The notes beneath the pieces are model-generated. The model searched no databases and was not told the origin of the DNA. It saw nothing but the letters and a program-made list of their open reading frames with translations. From Anaerolineales bacterium (GTDB lineage Bacteria > Chloroflexota > Anaerolineae > Promineifilales > Promineifilaceae): a stretch of DNA of 7,719 nt. The stretch spans positions 1-7,719 of the forward strand of contig JAGQGA010000244.1 of NCBI GenBank assembly GCA_020432595.1, given 5' to 3'. Both the position numbers and the translations under genes were made by a program. Positions 1 to 6,831 of this stretch are shown here, in pieces (the stretch's first letter is position 1; each line of letters opens with the position of its first letter).

Positions 1-1223
1 ATCCGTCCTTCAACGGCCGTTACGAGCTTATCCAGATTATAGTAATCCTCAGACGTGATCGGCCGGCCAGCCTTCTTCTTTTCCAGCACATCCTGCACCA
101 GCTTCAGGAACGCCTCATCACGTACCACCCGCCGATCTGCCGCCGGATTACCCAACATATTCAACGAGTCACCCGCTGCTTCAGTCAGGCTCTTGATGTC
201 AATACGCCATCCCGTCAGCTTGGCCGCCAAACGGGCGTTTTGTCCCTCACGCCCAATTGCGAGGGAAAGCTGATCATCGGGAACAATTACAACGGCCGTT
301 TTTCCATTCTCCAAATCCTCTTCCAAAAACACCTTGGAAACACGCGCAGGACTCAGTGCCTTGGAGATAAACGCCCGTTGATCGGGATCCCACTCAATGA
401 CATCAATCTTTTCGTCGTTCAGCTCACGGACAATGCTTTGGATACGTACACCGCGCATACCCACACACGCCCCCACCGGGTCTACCCCCGGCTGCAGCGC
501 CCGTACCGCCACCTTCGACCGCTGTCCAGCTTCCCGCGCAATGCTCATCACCTCAACCTGGCCGTTGTAAATTTCCGGCACTTCCAGCTCCAGCAAACGC
601 CGCAGCAGGTTGCGATGGTTCCGGCTGACAAAAATTTGCGGCCCCCGGTTTGTTCGCCGTACTTCCAGCACATACACCCGAATCTTGTCATGCGCCCGAT
701 AACGCTCACGCGGCACCTGCTGGCTCTTCGGCAAAATCGCCTCTGTTCGCCCCAGCCCAATCGTAATGTGTTGACCGCTGATGCTTTGCACCGTACCGTT
801 AACCAGCTCACCCTCACGCCCAGAAAAATCTTCAAATAGATGTTCCCGTTCCGCTTCGCGCACCCGCTGCAACAGCACTTGTTTTGCCGTTTGTGCCGCA
901 ATGCGACCAAAACTGGCCGTTGTACTATCAACCATCACCAGGTCGCCCAATTCTGCATCCACAAGCCCTTGGCGATGCGCCTCTTCCAGCAGCACCTCCG
1001 TACGGTTGTCAATGATGCTATCCACCACCTCTTTTTCGGCATAAATGGTTGGATCGCCGGTGCGTGGGTCAATATCCGCAGTCACTTTCTGTGTATTGCT
1101 CACGTTGGCATCGCGCCGATATGCCGAAACAAGCGCTGTCTTCAATGCTTCAAAGACATCTTCTTTGGGCAAACCACGCGATTCGCATATTTCGTTAAAG
1201 GCTAAGATAAATTGACTTTTCAT
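1..1223 (-). CDS. nusA: Transcription factor NusA (partial, C-terminus beyond window)
   Basis: NusA binds RNA polymerase and nascent RNA and modulates pausing, intrinsic and Rho termination, and antitermination. The minus frame is open for 407 codons from ATG at 1223-1221 ([17 protein letters not shown]). Visible regions: an N-terminal polymerase-binding domain at about residues 1-125; an S1 domain starting near 135 ([13 protein letters not shown], then [14 protein letters not shown]); KH1 around 205-275 with the signature [11 protein letters not shown] from residue 248; and KH2 with [18 protein letters not shown] ending near 329, followed by [12 protein letters not shown]. About 60 residues after KH2 are visible and include a KKKAGRP segment. 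They form a C-terminal extension of unknown length and show no acidic AR repeats so far. No good Shine-Dalgarno sequence precedes the ATG; the start is chosen because it gives the standard NusA N-terminus. The upstream same-strand gene is a VWA-FHA protein, not rimP, and a terminator lies between them. The NusA call is very secure. Confidence 0.97.
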   Translation of the reverse strand, partial: MKSQFILAFNEICESRGLPKEDVFEALKTALVSAYRRDANVSNTQKVTADIDPRTGDPTIYAEKEVVDSIIDNRTEVLLEEAHRQGLVDAELGDLVMVDSTTASFGRIAAQTAKQVLLQRVREAEREHLFEDFSGREGELVNGTVQSISGQHITIGLGRTEAILPKSQQVPRERYRAHDKIRVYVLEVRRTNRGPQIFVSRNHRNLLRRLLELEVPEIYNGQVEVMSIAREAGQRSKVAVRALQPGVDPVGACVGMRGVRIQSIVRELNDEKIDVIEWDPDQRAFISKALSPARVSKVFLEEDLENGKTAVVIVPDDQLSLAIGREGQNARLAAKLTGWRIDIKSLTEAAGDSLNMLGNPAADRRVVRDEAFLKLVQDVLEKKKAGRPITSEDYYNLDKLVTAVEGR

Positions 1224-1269
1224 TGAGCTAACTGAACCCTATTTTAGGCAAACTTTCAAAACCTACCTT

Positions 1270-1278
1270 ATTCTAACA
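1270..1278 (-). promoter_or_regulatory. Predicted extended -10 promoter proximal to nusA
   Basis: On the minus strand the sequence reads TGTTAGAAT, which is an extended -10 (TGn) followed by TAGAAT, one base from TATAAT. No good -35 lies at 16-18 bp; a TTGCAA lies 20 bp upstream (1301-1296). Transcription would start near 1263 and give nusA a leader of about 40 nt. This would be a promoter for nusA downstream of the terminator at 1353-1379. It is a motif match only. Confidence 0.45.
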
Positions 1279-1328
1279 ATCATGCCTTTTGCTGCTTGCA
1301 AAGATTTTCAGCGGCATAATCGTTTTTT

Positions 1329-1340
1329 GCCAAGCTTGGC
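1329..1340. repeat. 12-bp perfect palindrome GCCAAGCTTGGC
   Basis: This is a perfect palindrome in the gap between the terminator and the proximal nusA promoter. Its role is unknown. It could be a dimeric protein site or a small RNA hairpin in a read-through nusA leader. No T-tract follows on the minus strand, so it is not an intrinsic terminator in the nusA direction. Confidence 0.4.
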
Positions 1341-1352
1341 GGCCTAAAGAAT

Positions 1353-1379
1353 AAAAAAAAGTGGGGGCCGCCCACTTTT
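1353..1379 (-). terminator. Intrinsic terminator between the VWA-FHA gene and nusA
   Basis: The minus strand carries AAAAGTGGG, a CGGCC loop and CCCACTTTT, giving a 9-bp perfect stem that runs into a run of eight T residues (plus-strand A run 1353-1360). It lies about 75 bp past the stop codon of the minus-strand VWA-FHA gene and about 130 bp before nusA. It should end transcription of that gene. Because a strong promoter lies just upstream of it at 1411-1439, it could also act as a leader terminator for nusA. On the plus strand only four T residues follow the stem, so activity there would be weak. Confidence 0.85.
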
Positions 1380-1410
1380 CGTAACCGAATCTACAAGTTT
1401 AGCAATCGTG

Positions 1411-1439
1411 ATTATAGCATGATTGTTTGGTATTAGCAA
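1411..1439 (-). promoter_or_regulatory. Near-consensus sigma-70 type promoter just before the terminator
   Basis: On the minus strand: -35 TTGCTA (1439-1434), an exact 17-bp spacer, and extended -10 TGCTATAAT (1419-1411) with a perfect TATAAT. The -35 begins 16 bp after the stop codon of the upstream gene. The predicted start is near 1404, so a transcript stopping at the terminator would be only about 50 nt. It may be the distal nusA promoter with an attenuator, or the promoter of a tiny RNA. This is motif-based and not proven. Confidence 0.6.
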
Positions 1440-1454
1440 AAACAATCCGTAAAT

Positions 1455-3386
1455 TTACGCCAAGTTATCGCTTGTATCCACGGGTTCCACATCCTCTCTG
1501 CTGGCAGGAAGCTGCAAGTAAAAGCGCATTTTGATTCGCCCCATTTGCACCTCATCCCCGTTTCCTAATGGTTGGGGAGCAAGCCCCAATCGTTCAAAGT
1601 TCCGCAGCGTGCCATTGGCACTCCCTTCGTCATACAGCCAATAGCTGCCGCCGCTGTGGCGAATGCGGGCGTGCAGCCGCGACACACTGCGATCAGCCAG
1701 GACAATGCTGGCATGTTCAGGGTCACGCCCAAAGGTGATGTTATCGGCTAACAGGGTCACAGTTCCCAGCGACACAGCGGGATCGGTACAAACCAGCGTG
1801 GGAAATGTGGGATTAACGGCCGTTTCCATTCCCCTCTCCATCTCTCCCGCCACCGGTACCGCTTCCACCACAGCCACTTTCGCCCGCCCCGTTCCCCACC
1901 AGCGCAGGAAAAAAAGCAGCAGCCCCAGCAGTGCAATCCCAGTCAATGCCAGCAACGCTTGTCCCAACGAAATACCAGGTAGCGGAACTTCTGGTTCCAC
2001 GGCTGCGGCCGTAGCCGCAGGAGTCAGCAACGATAACGGCCGTTCCAGCCGCACCTCCACCAGAAACGGTTCACTTGTCGCCTGCACGCCCAGTTCATCC
2101 ACCACCACCGCCACCAGTTGATACTGCCCTGCGCTCGCCGTCTGCAAATCCCACACAAACTGTACCCCGCCATCAGCCGCAATCTCGCCCGTGGCGGCCG
2201 GCTGCCCATTGACAAACAGCCGCGCTTCAGTCAAAGCCCGCGCCGCACCATTCGGCCATTCAATTTGCAGCGGCAGCACAATGTTACCAGGGTGGAGTGC
2301 CGCCAGCGGCGTGTCGGGGGCTTCCCCCACCCGCGCAATCACTCGGTTGGGCAGCACCAACGACAACTGGGGCGGCGCAATGTTTACCGGCTCATCGGCC
2401 GTGGCGGTGGCCCCATTCCAAGCTACAGACACCGCCACCACGCCGCTTTGCAGCAGCAGCGACCGGTATGTCACCTGCCACTGCTGCTGCTGCGCCTGCC
2501 ACACGGTGTAAATCGGGTCGGCATCTTCGGGCTGGGGCATGTGGACGTGAAAGGCGTGGGTGGGCAGGGTCAACTGCGCCACGTTGGCAATTTCGTTATC
2601 ATCGGCACGCGCCCCCAAAATGGCGGCATAAATGGGAATATCGGCATCGGCGGCCTGGGTTAGCAGGGCGGGAAAATCAAGCTGCTGCCCCAGGCTGGCA
2701 CCATCAGTAAAGAGCAAGATGGCTTGAAAACGGCCGTTTTCCCGCCCCTTCGCCCCCGCAATCGCCAACGCCAGCATCGCCCCCAATGGCGTTTCACTCA
2801 ATGTCCCCGGCTCAAACCGCCCCATTGCCTGCCGCACGCTGTTGGGGTCGCTGTCGGCTTCTATGTGAAAACGGCCGTTTACCCCACCCACCTCCGGCAC
2901 CACCACCGACACCACATCCAGCCCATCCGACCGCATAAAATCGGCGGCAAAATGGCTGATGCTGGCCTCCACCTTGGTTTGGCGCGTCAGGCCACTATTG
3001 TCGTCTACCTCGTCCAGCGTCGGGTTGGCATCAATGACAAATGTCACGTCCACACCAACGGCCGTTTGTGTCGGCACAAATTGGCCCACGGCCACCCCAT
3101 TTTCCTGCAAACTCAGCCCGCTAGGGTCGGTAAACGGCCGTCCTTCCCCATCTCGCGTCAACAAGCGCACGGCAATATCGGGAAAGGCGGTGGTATTAAC
3201 GGCCGTTATCCGCACCCCCTGTTCCCCTACCTGCCACGCCGCCGCCACCCCAACCCAGCAAACGGCCACAAGCAAACAGACAATAGCGCAGGTAGCGTAT
3301 TTACCACGAGTACACCCCACGCCATACACCCTACGCCCCACACCCCACAAAGTTGTTCTACCGCTTGTTCTACTCATTAGACGCAT
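1455..3386 (-). CDS. Membrane VWA-FHA domain protein (paralogue A)
   Basis: This is a predicted membrane-anchored protein of 643 aa with its bulk outside the cytoplasm and a cytoplasmic FHA domain, which in known families binds phosphothreonine peptides. Order: a long basic N-region (1-30); a hydrophobic signal or anchor segment (31-50, ending VAAA); a VWA-like domain with a non-canonical MIDAS site, D119-A-N-P-T123 instead of DxSxS, T199 in SETPLG, and T227-D-G; a beta-sandwich-like region (about 335-465, with LFVNG); one membrane segment (476-497) followed by RWW; and an FHA domain (about 548-635) with G553-R554, S569-R-L-H572, S589-A-N-G-T593 and N596. The frame extends upstream to 3464, but that would overlap the divergent gene. 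ATG at 3386 has GGAAAG about 8 bases upstream and leaves the promoter free; ATG at 3377 is the alternative. The gene is divergent from its paralogue at 3447. It carries six of the ten AACGGCCGTT copies. The domain calls are firm; ligand and partner are unknown. Confidence 0.88.
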   Translation of the reverse strand: MRLMSRTSGRTTLWGVGRRVYGVGCTRGKYATCAIVCLLVAVCWVGVAAAWQVGEQGVRITAVNTTAFPDIAVRLLTRDGEGRPFTDPSGLSLQENGVAVGQFVPTQTAVGVDVTFVIDANPTLDEVDDNSGLTRQTKVEASISHFAADFMRSDGLDVVSVVVPEVGGVNGRFHIEADSDPNSVRQAMGRFEPGTLSETPLGAMLALAIAGAKGRENGRFQAILLFTDGASLGQQLDFPALLTQAADADIPIYAAILGARADDNEIANVAQLTLPTHAFHVHMPQPEDADPIYTVWQAQQQQWQVTYRSLLLQSGVVAVSVAWNGATATADEPVNIAPPQLSLVLPNRVIARVGEAPDTPLAALHPGNIVLPLQIEWPNGAARALTEARLFVNGQPAATGEIAADGGVQFVWDLQTASAGQYQLVAVVVDELGVQATSEPFLVEVRLERPLSLLTPAATAAAVEPEVPLPGISLGQALLALTGIALLGLLLFFLRWWGTGRAKVAVVEAVPVAGEMERGMETAVNPTFPTLVCTDPAVSLGTVTLLADNITFGRDPEHASIVLADRSVSRLHARIRHSGGSYWLYDEGSANGTLRNFERLGLAPQPLGNGDEVQMGRIKMRFYLQLPASREDVEPVDTSDNLA

Positions 3387-3390
3387 TATG

Positions 3391-3419
3391 TTTACTTTCC
3401 CACTGCGGTTTGCTATTAT
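3391..3419 (+). promoter_or_regulatory. Promoter of the plus-strand VWA-FHA gene
   Basis: On the plus strand: -35 TTTACT (3391-3396, four of six), a 17-bp spacer and extended -10 TGCTATTAT (3411-3419). A start near 3426 would give a leader of about 20 nt with a strong Shine-Dalgarno AAGGTG (3436-3441) before ATG at 3447. It overlaps the opposing promoter almost completely. Confidence 0.6.
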
Positions 3420-3443
3420 ACGAGACAAGTAAGCGAAGGTGAA
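3415..3443 (-). promoter_or_regulatory. Promoter of the minus-strand VWA-FHA gene
   Basis: On the minus strand: -35 TTCACC (3443-3438, four of six), a 17-bp spacer and a perfect TATAAT (3420-3415). A start near 3408 would give a leader of about 20 nt containing GGAAAG before ATG at 3386. The -10 lies on the same bases as the plus-strand -10, and the -35 overlaps the ribosome-binding site of the plus-strand gene. Confidence 0.6.
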
Positions 3444-3446
3444 AGA

Positions 3447-5258
3447 ATGGCAAAAATTAGACATGGTTGGTTGATTGTTTGTTTATTAGCACTTGTCATG
3501 GGCGGAACGGCCGTTGCCCAGGAGCCATCCCCCCAGCTTTTCATCACCAACACCAACACCAGCAGCCTGCCAACGGTCGAACTGCGTGTCTATGGGCTGG
3601 ATGAGTTTGGCGAACCGCTCGACATCTCCGGCCAAACCATTGCCGTCTCTGCCGATGGCAACACCGTCCCCCCCGTCGTCGTCGGCACCGATGCCGTAGG
3701 CACTTTCACCCTCTTCCTTATAGACATCACCCCCGGTCTAGCTGAGCAGCTAACCGCCATCGAGCAGGCGGTTGTCCAATTTGCTAGTCCACCAACGATG
3801 GCTGAACAACTTGACGCCATTGCCATTTACCAAATTGGCGAAACGGCCGCTTTGCCCCTGCTCCCTCCCGACAAATTCCACAACAGCGTCCGCAACCTGT
3901 TTGCTGGCGGCATCACCCCCATCGAAGGCACCACTGCCCTCATAGACAGCACGCTAACACTGCTTGACCAAATTGGCAGCCTAAAACCCGATGCCGCTAT
4001 GGCAACATCCATCGTCATCATCTCCGACGGCACCGATGTGGTCAGCAGTAGTTCATTTGATGATGTTACCCGTCGCGCCAGCGAAATGGGTGTGCCTGTC
4101 CACACCATTTGGGGCAACAACCCCAACCTAACAGAAACCAACCGCGAAGAAGGCAAGGGCCATATGCGTACCCTTGCCGCCAATACGCGAGCTTTGGCAC
4201 TTGACTTGGACAAAGCCAGCGACCTTCCTCTTATCTGGAATCGTATCGCCAGCTTCCGCAACCAAACGCGAATCAGCTTTACGCCAGCGGCAACGGGTGG
4301 CGGTGAAACAACAATTACCCTAGCTTTGGTCGAAAACCCGGCAGTGCAGGCACAAACGGCCGTTACCATCCCCACCAACGTCCCCAGCGTCACCCTCAAC
4401 ATCCCCACCGACAGCCGCACCCTCACCCTGCCCAACGTGGACGACCCCCTACAGCTGCGGCTTGGAGCCACTGTCACCTGGCTCGATGGCGTAGAGCGCA
4501 CCCTCACCGCTGCCCAACTCAAAGTCAACAACACCTTCTTCGACATTCCCACCAGTGACCTCACTGGCTTTGAAGTCGAGATCACCGACCTAACCTACGG
4601 CAGCAACACCTTCCAACTCGTCGTCCTCGATGACCAGGAAATCCGCGCCCAAAGCCCCCCCATCCAAATGCTGATTGAAGAAGGCGACACCGCCATTCCC
4701 GACGCTTTGCAAACATCAGCCCTAGGCAGCGGACGCATCTTCCTCAACATCTTTCTCTTCCTGCTGGTCGTGGCCGTGCTGGCCGGGCTTCTCCTCTTCG
4801 GCTGGCGTGCCGGTTGGTTCCGCCCCCGGCGGCGACCCCAAGTACGGATTGAGGATGGCCCCAATGTGCCGCGACAAGCTCCCCCTCAGCCGGCTCGCAC
4901 CCCCGCCGCGCCCCGCGCCGACCCCGCGCCGCGTCCCACTGCCCACCCCCACGCCATCGCCCGGCTGCAAATTGTTGAATCCACCACCCCTATTGCAACT
5001 GAATTTCCCCTGACAGCCGCCACCATTCGCCTCGGCCGTTCCCCCGCCAACAACGACATCGCCTTCGAGCAAGACATTACCGTTTCCCGCCAGCACGCCA
5101 TTTTACACCTCGAAGGGGTGCAGTATCGGCTCTATGATCAAAACTCAACCAGCGGCACCTGGGTCAACGAACAGCGCGTCCCCGAACACGGCACCCTGCT
5201 TTTCGACGGCGATGACGTTCACCTCGGTGCGGTTCACCTCCGCTTCACCCAACCCTAA
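3447..5258 (+). CDS. Membrane VWA-FHA domain protein (paralogue B)
   Basis: This protein of 603 aa has the same plan as the divergent neighbour. The signal peptide is at 1-24 (hydrophobic WLIVCLLALVMG, cleavage likely AVA|QE). The VWA-like domain carries a modified MIDAS motif, D93-I-T-P-G97, a GTTAL threonine motif and S193-D-G195. A beta-sandwich-like region lies at about 310-420; its order of strands and phrases (PLQL, W.DG..R.LTAA.L.VN) matches paralogue A. One membrane segment is at 431-453, followed by positively charged residues (FRPRRRPQ), so the C-terminus is cytoplasmic. A Pro/Arg/Ala-rich linker (about 459-515) joins it to a C-terminal FHA domain with G530-R531, S547-R-Q-H550, N566, S569-G-T571 and N574. 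The start is set by the AAGGTG ribosome-binding site seven bases upstream of the ATG. In known FHA families this module reads Thr-kinase phosphorylation. A role as a transmembrane adaptor or sensor is inferred, and the ligand is unknown. A hairpin repeat begins nine bases after the stop. Confidence 0.9.
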   Translation: MAKIRHGWLIVCLLALVMGGTAVAQEPSPQLFITNTNTSSLPTVELRVYGLDEFGEPLDISGQTIAVSADGNTVPPVVVGTDAVGTFTLFLIDITPGLAEQLTAIEQAVVQFASPPTMAEQLDAIAIYQIGETAALPLLPPDKFHNSVRNLFAGGITPIEGTTALIDSTLTLLDQIGSLKPDAAMATSIVIISDGTDVVSSSSFDDVTRRASEMGVPVHTIWGNNPNLTETNREEGKGHMRTLAANTRALALDLDKASDLPLIWNRIASFRNQTRISFTPAATGGGETTITLALVENPAVQAQTAVTIPTNVPSVTLNIPTDSRTLTLPNVDDPLQLRLGATVTWLDGVERTLTAAQLKVNNTFFDIPTSDLTGFEVEITDLTYGSNTFQLVVLDDQEIRAQSPPIQMLIEEGDTAIPDALQTSALGSGRIFLNIFLFLLVVAVLAGLLLFGWRAGWFRPRRRPQVRIEDGPNVPRQAPPQPARTPAAPRADPAPRPTAHPHAIARLQIVESTTPIATEFPLTAATIRLGRSPANNDIAFEQDITVSRQHAILHLEGVQYRLYDQNSTSGTWVNEQRVPEHGTLLFDGDDVHLGAVHLRFTQP

Positions 5259-5266
5259 TACTTGCC

Positions 5267-5299
5267 AGAAGTTCAACTTCTCATAGAAGTTGAACTTCT
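5267..5299. repeat. Hairpin repeat copy 1 (15-bp perfect arms), upstream of ATPase gene
   Basis: The left arm AGAAGTTCAACTTCT (5267-5281) and right arm AGAAGTTGAACTTCT (5285-5299) are exact reverse complements around a CAT loop. Each arm is itself a palindrome around its middle base. No T-tract follows on either strand, so it is not a canonical terminator. It may still stabilise or end the mRNA of the VWA-FHA gene that stops at 5258. A second copy of the family lies at 6829-6864. Confidence 0.9.
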
Positions 5300-5329
5300 C
5301 AATCTCGGCCAAGCAATATACGTAAAAAT

Positions 5330-5351
5330 TATAATAATCTTTGTGTATAAT
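5330..5351 (+). promoter_or_regulatory. AT-rich promoter region with two TATAAT boxes
   Basis: Two perfect TATAAT hexamers lie at 5330-5335 and 5346-5351, ahead of the ATPase start codon at 5359. Neither has a clear -35 at 16-18 bp. Use of the downstream box would start transcription at about 5358, so the mRNA would be leaderless or nearly so. The upstream box would give a leader of about 17 nt with no Shine-Dalgarno sequence. Confidence 0.5.
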
Positions 5352-5358
5352 ATCTGTC

Positions 5359-6831
5359 ATGCAATCATTTATTGGCCGAAAACAAGAAATAAACGCCCTC
5401 AACAGCTATTGGCAACGGGCAGAAGCCGCTTTGCTGATTGTCTATGGGCGGCGGCGGGTTGGGAAAACCCGGCTTCTAACCCATTGGTTAGCTCAAGAAT
5501 CTATTCCCCATGCCCTCTATTGGGTAGCGCAGCCTTCCGCTGCCGTCGAACAACTACGCCAATTCTCGCAGGCACTCTATCGCTTTGAAAACCCGACCGG
5601 CACGCCATTGGAAACCTTTAGCTACCAATCTTGGGAGCAAGCCCTGGAACAGGTAGCACGACTGGCAGAGAAACAGCGGTTCACGCTCATCATTGATGAA
5701 TTCACCTATCTGCTGACGCGCACTCCGGAACTTGCAGGGCTGTTTCAAAATATGTGGGATCATTTGCTAAAGCAACGCAATTTGCTGCTTGTTTTGTGTG
5801 GCTCCCATTTGGGAATGATGAAGAAACACGTTTTGTCATATCAAGCACCGCTCTACGGCCGTGCAGCGGCCCAGCTACATGTACAGCCCCTGCCTTTTGG
5901 TGTAACACACAACTACTTCCCTCAATATGATGCCGCAGAACGGGTTGCGCTTTATGCCATGTTTGGGGGAATCCCAGCCTACTGGGAACGTCTGGATCAA
6001 TCGCTATCTATTTCGGAAAATATTCGGCAGCAACTTCTTACCCCAAATAACCTGATGCAAGCAGAGCCACGCCTACTGCTGCAAGATTTTGTGCGCGAAC
6101 CCGATAACTATATCGCCATTTTTAGTGCCATTGCCAATGGCTACCGCACGCAAAAAGAGATGATGGCCTTTACGGGGTTGGCACAGGGTCACATATCTAG
6201 CTATTTGGCCGTGCTGGAATCAGCCGGTTTTATTGAACGACGGGTACCCATTACAGCCGGGCCACAGTCGCGGCAAAGCCGCTATCATATTACCGACCCT
6301 TATTTGCGCTTTTACTACCGCTTTCTGGCAACTCGGCAGTCACAATTGGCATTGGGGGTGCAGGAGCCTGCCTTGGCAGAGATCAAACGTCATTTGCTGG
6401 ACTTTATTGGCACTTACACTTGGGAAGAGATTTGCCGTGAATGGGTGCTGCGGGCGGGTGCTGCGGGTGATATTCCGTATCTAGTGGATCAGGTGGGAAG
6501 TTATTGGGACAAAAAGGTGCAGGTGGATGTGGTCGGGATCAATCGCATGGAGAAAACGCTGATTCTGGGCGAATGCAAATGGTCGCCTAAGGAAATGGAG
6601 GCCAATGTCCTGACTACGCTTGTCCAAAAAACGAAGCAAATCGTTCCCAAACAAGGAACCTGGCGTGTTTTCTACGTTGGCATGGCAAGAGGGGGATGGA
6701 GTTCGGCAGCACAGCAAGCAACCGAGGGTGTTTTCAATGATCGTGGCTCGAATTGGCAGGGAACCAATGGCTTGCTGGTTGGTTTGAACCGTATTGATTA
6801 TGATCTAATCAATTGGAGTAACCTATTTTAG
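5359..6831 (+). CDS. ATPase_2-family P-loop ATPase with DUF234/PD-(D/E)xK-like C-terminus
   Basis: This protein of 490 aa resembles the archaeal-type ATPases of COG1672 (ATPase_2 plus DUF234). It opens with the family's typical FIGRKQEINAL. Walker A is G30-RRRVGKT37 and Walker B is LIIDEF with D113-E114. A polar CGS segment then fits sensor 1, and PLYGRAA fits the conserved strand after it. A winged-helix region lies at about 253-300 (TQKEMMAFTGLAQGHISSYL, then LESAGFIERR). The C-terminal region has D390 (QVDVVG) and E405-C-K407, the spacing expected of a PD-(D/E)xK nuclease-like fold. An in-frame TTG at 5341 would add six residues, but it overlaps the -10 box, and ATG at 5359 matches the family N-terminus. 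No Shine-Dalgarno sequence is present. The gene is visibly less GC-rich than its neighbours, lacks AACGGCCGTT and lies between two related hairpins, which suggests acquisition. Substrate and process are unknown; defence or mobile-element roles are possible but not shown here. Confidence 0.9.
   Translation: MQSFIGRKQEINALNSYWQRAEAALLIVYGRRRVGKTRLLTHWLAQESIPHALYWVAQPSAAVEQLRQFSQALYRFENPTGTPLETFSYQSWEQALEQVARLAEKQRFTLIIDEFTYLLTRTPELAGLFQNMWDHLLKQRNLLLVLCGSHLGMMKKHVLSYQAPLYGRAAAQLHVQPLPFGVTHNYFPQYDAAERVALYAMFGGIPAYWERLDQSLSISENIRQQLLTPNNLMQAEPRLLLQDFVREPDNYIAIFSAIANGYRTQKEMMAFTGLAQGHISSYLAVLESAGFIERRVPITAGPQSRQSRYHITDPYLRFYYRFLATRQSQLALGVQEPALAEIKRHLLDFIGTYTWEEICREWVLRAGAAGDIPYLVDQVGSYWDKKVQVDVVGINRMEKTLILGECKWSPKEMEANVLTTLVQKTKQIVPKQGTWRVFYVGMARGGWSSAAQQATEGVFNDRGSNWQGTNGLLVGLNRIDYDLINWSNLF

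Larger units (their letters stand above)
12..4364. repeat. Iterated palindrome AACGGCCGTT (10 exact copies)
   Basis: Exact copies start at 12, 291, 1815, 2035, 2729, 2870, 3057, 3198, 3506 and 4355. One-mismatch copies lie at 3133 and 3842. All are inside nusA or the two VWA-FHA genes. Seven copies are read as Thr-Ala-Val, two as Asn-Gly-Arg and one across Glu-Arg-Pro-Leu, so more than one reading frame is used. None was seen after 4364. This resembles the highly iterated palindromes of some other bacteria, such as HIP1 of cyanobacteria, and is a genome-style signature rather than a local operator. Confidence 0.9.

Noticed and set aside
61..68. GGCCGGCC as a second iterated palindrome (also seen in the UvrD-like gene)
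   Set aside because: Only a few copies are present, and they are explained by GC-rich Gly/Pro/Ala/Arg codons.
291..300. AACGGCCGTT as a local operator
   Set aside because: All ten copies sit inside coding sequence and none is in a promoter region, so a genome-wide word is a better explanation.
240..839. Plus-strand open frame of 199 codons
   Set aside because: It lies wholly antisense to the S1 and KH region of nusA, which has unmistakable family motifs; the frame is a composition shadow.
2478..2496. CTG triplet run as a microsatellite
   Set aside because: It is only a few repeats long and encodes the Gln run AQAQQQQWQ in the VWA-FHA protein; unremarkable.
2118..3380. Long plus-strand open frames (2118-2663, 2724-3380)
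   Set aside because: They are antisense to the minus-strand VWA-FHA gene. Their translations are rich in His, Arg and Pro with no domain pattern, as expected of shadows of GC-rich genes.
3827..4585. Minus-strand open frame of 252 codons
   Set aside because: It is antisense to the plus-strand VWA-FHA gene. Its Ser/Val/Arg-rich composition, without motifs, indicates a shadow.
5267..5299. Hairpin copy 1 as an intrinsic terminator
   Set aside because: The stem is strong, but no T-rich tract follows on either strand; it is kept as a repeat with a possible stabilising role.
5145..5402. Minus-strand open frame of 85 codons across the hairpin and promoter region
   Set aside because: It overlaps the FHA end, the hairpin and the ATPase start on the opposite strand, with no supporting ribosome-binding site or motif.
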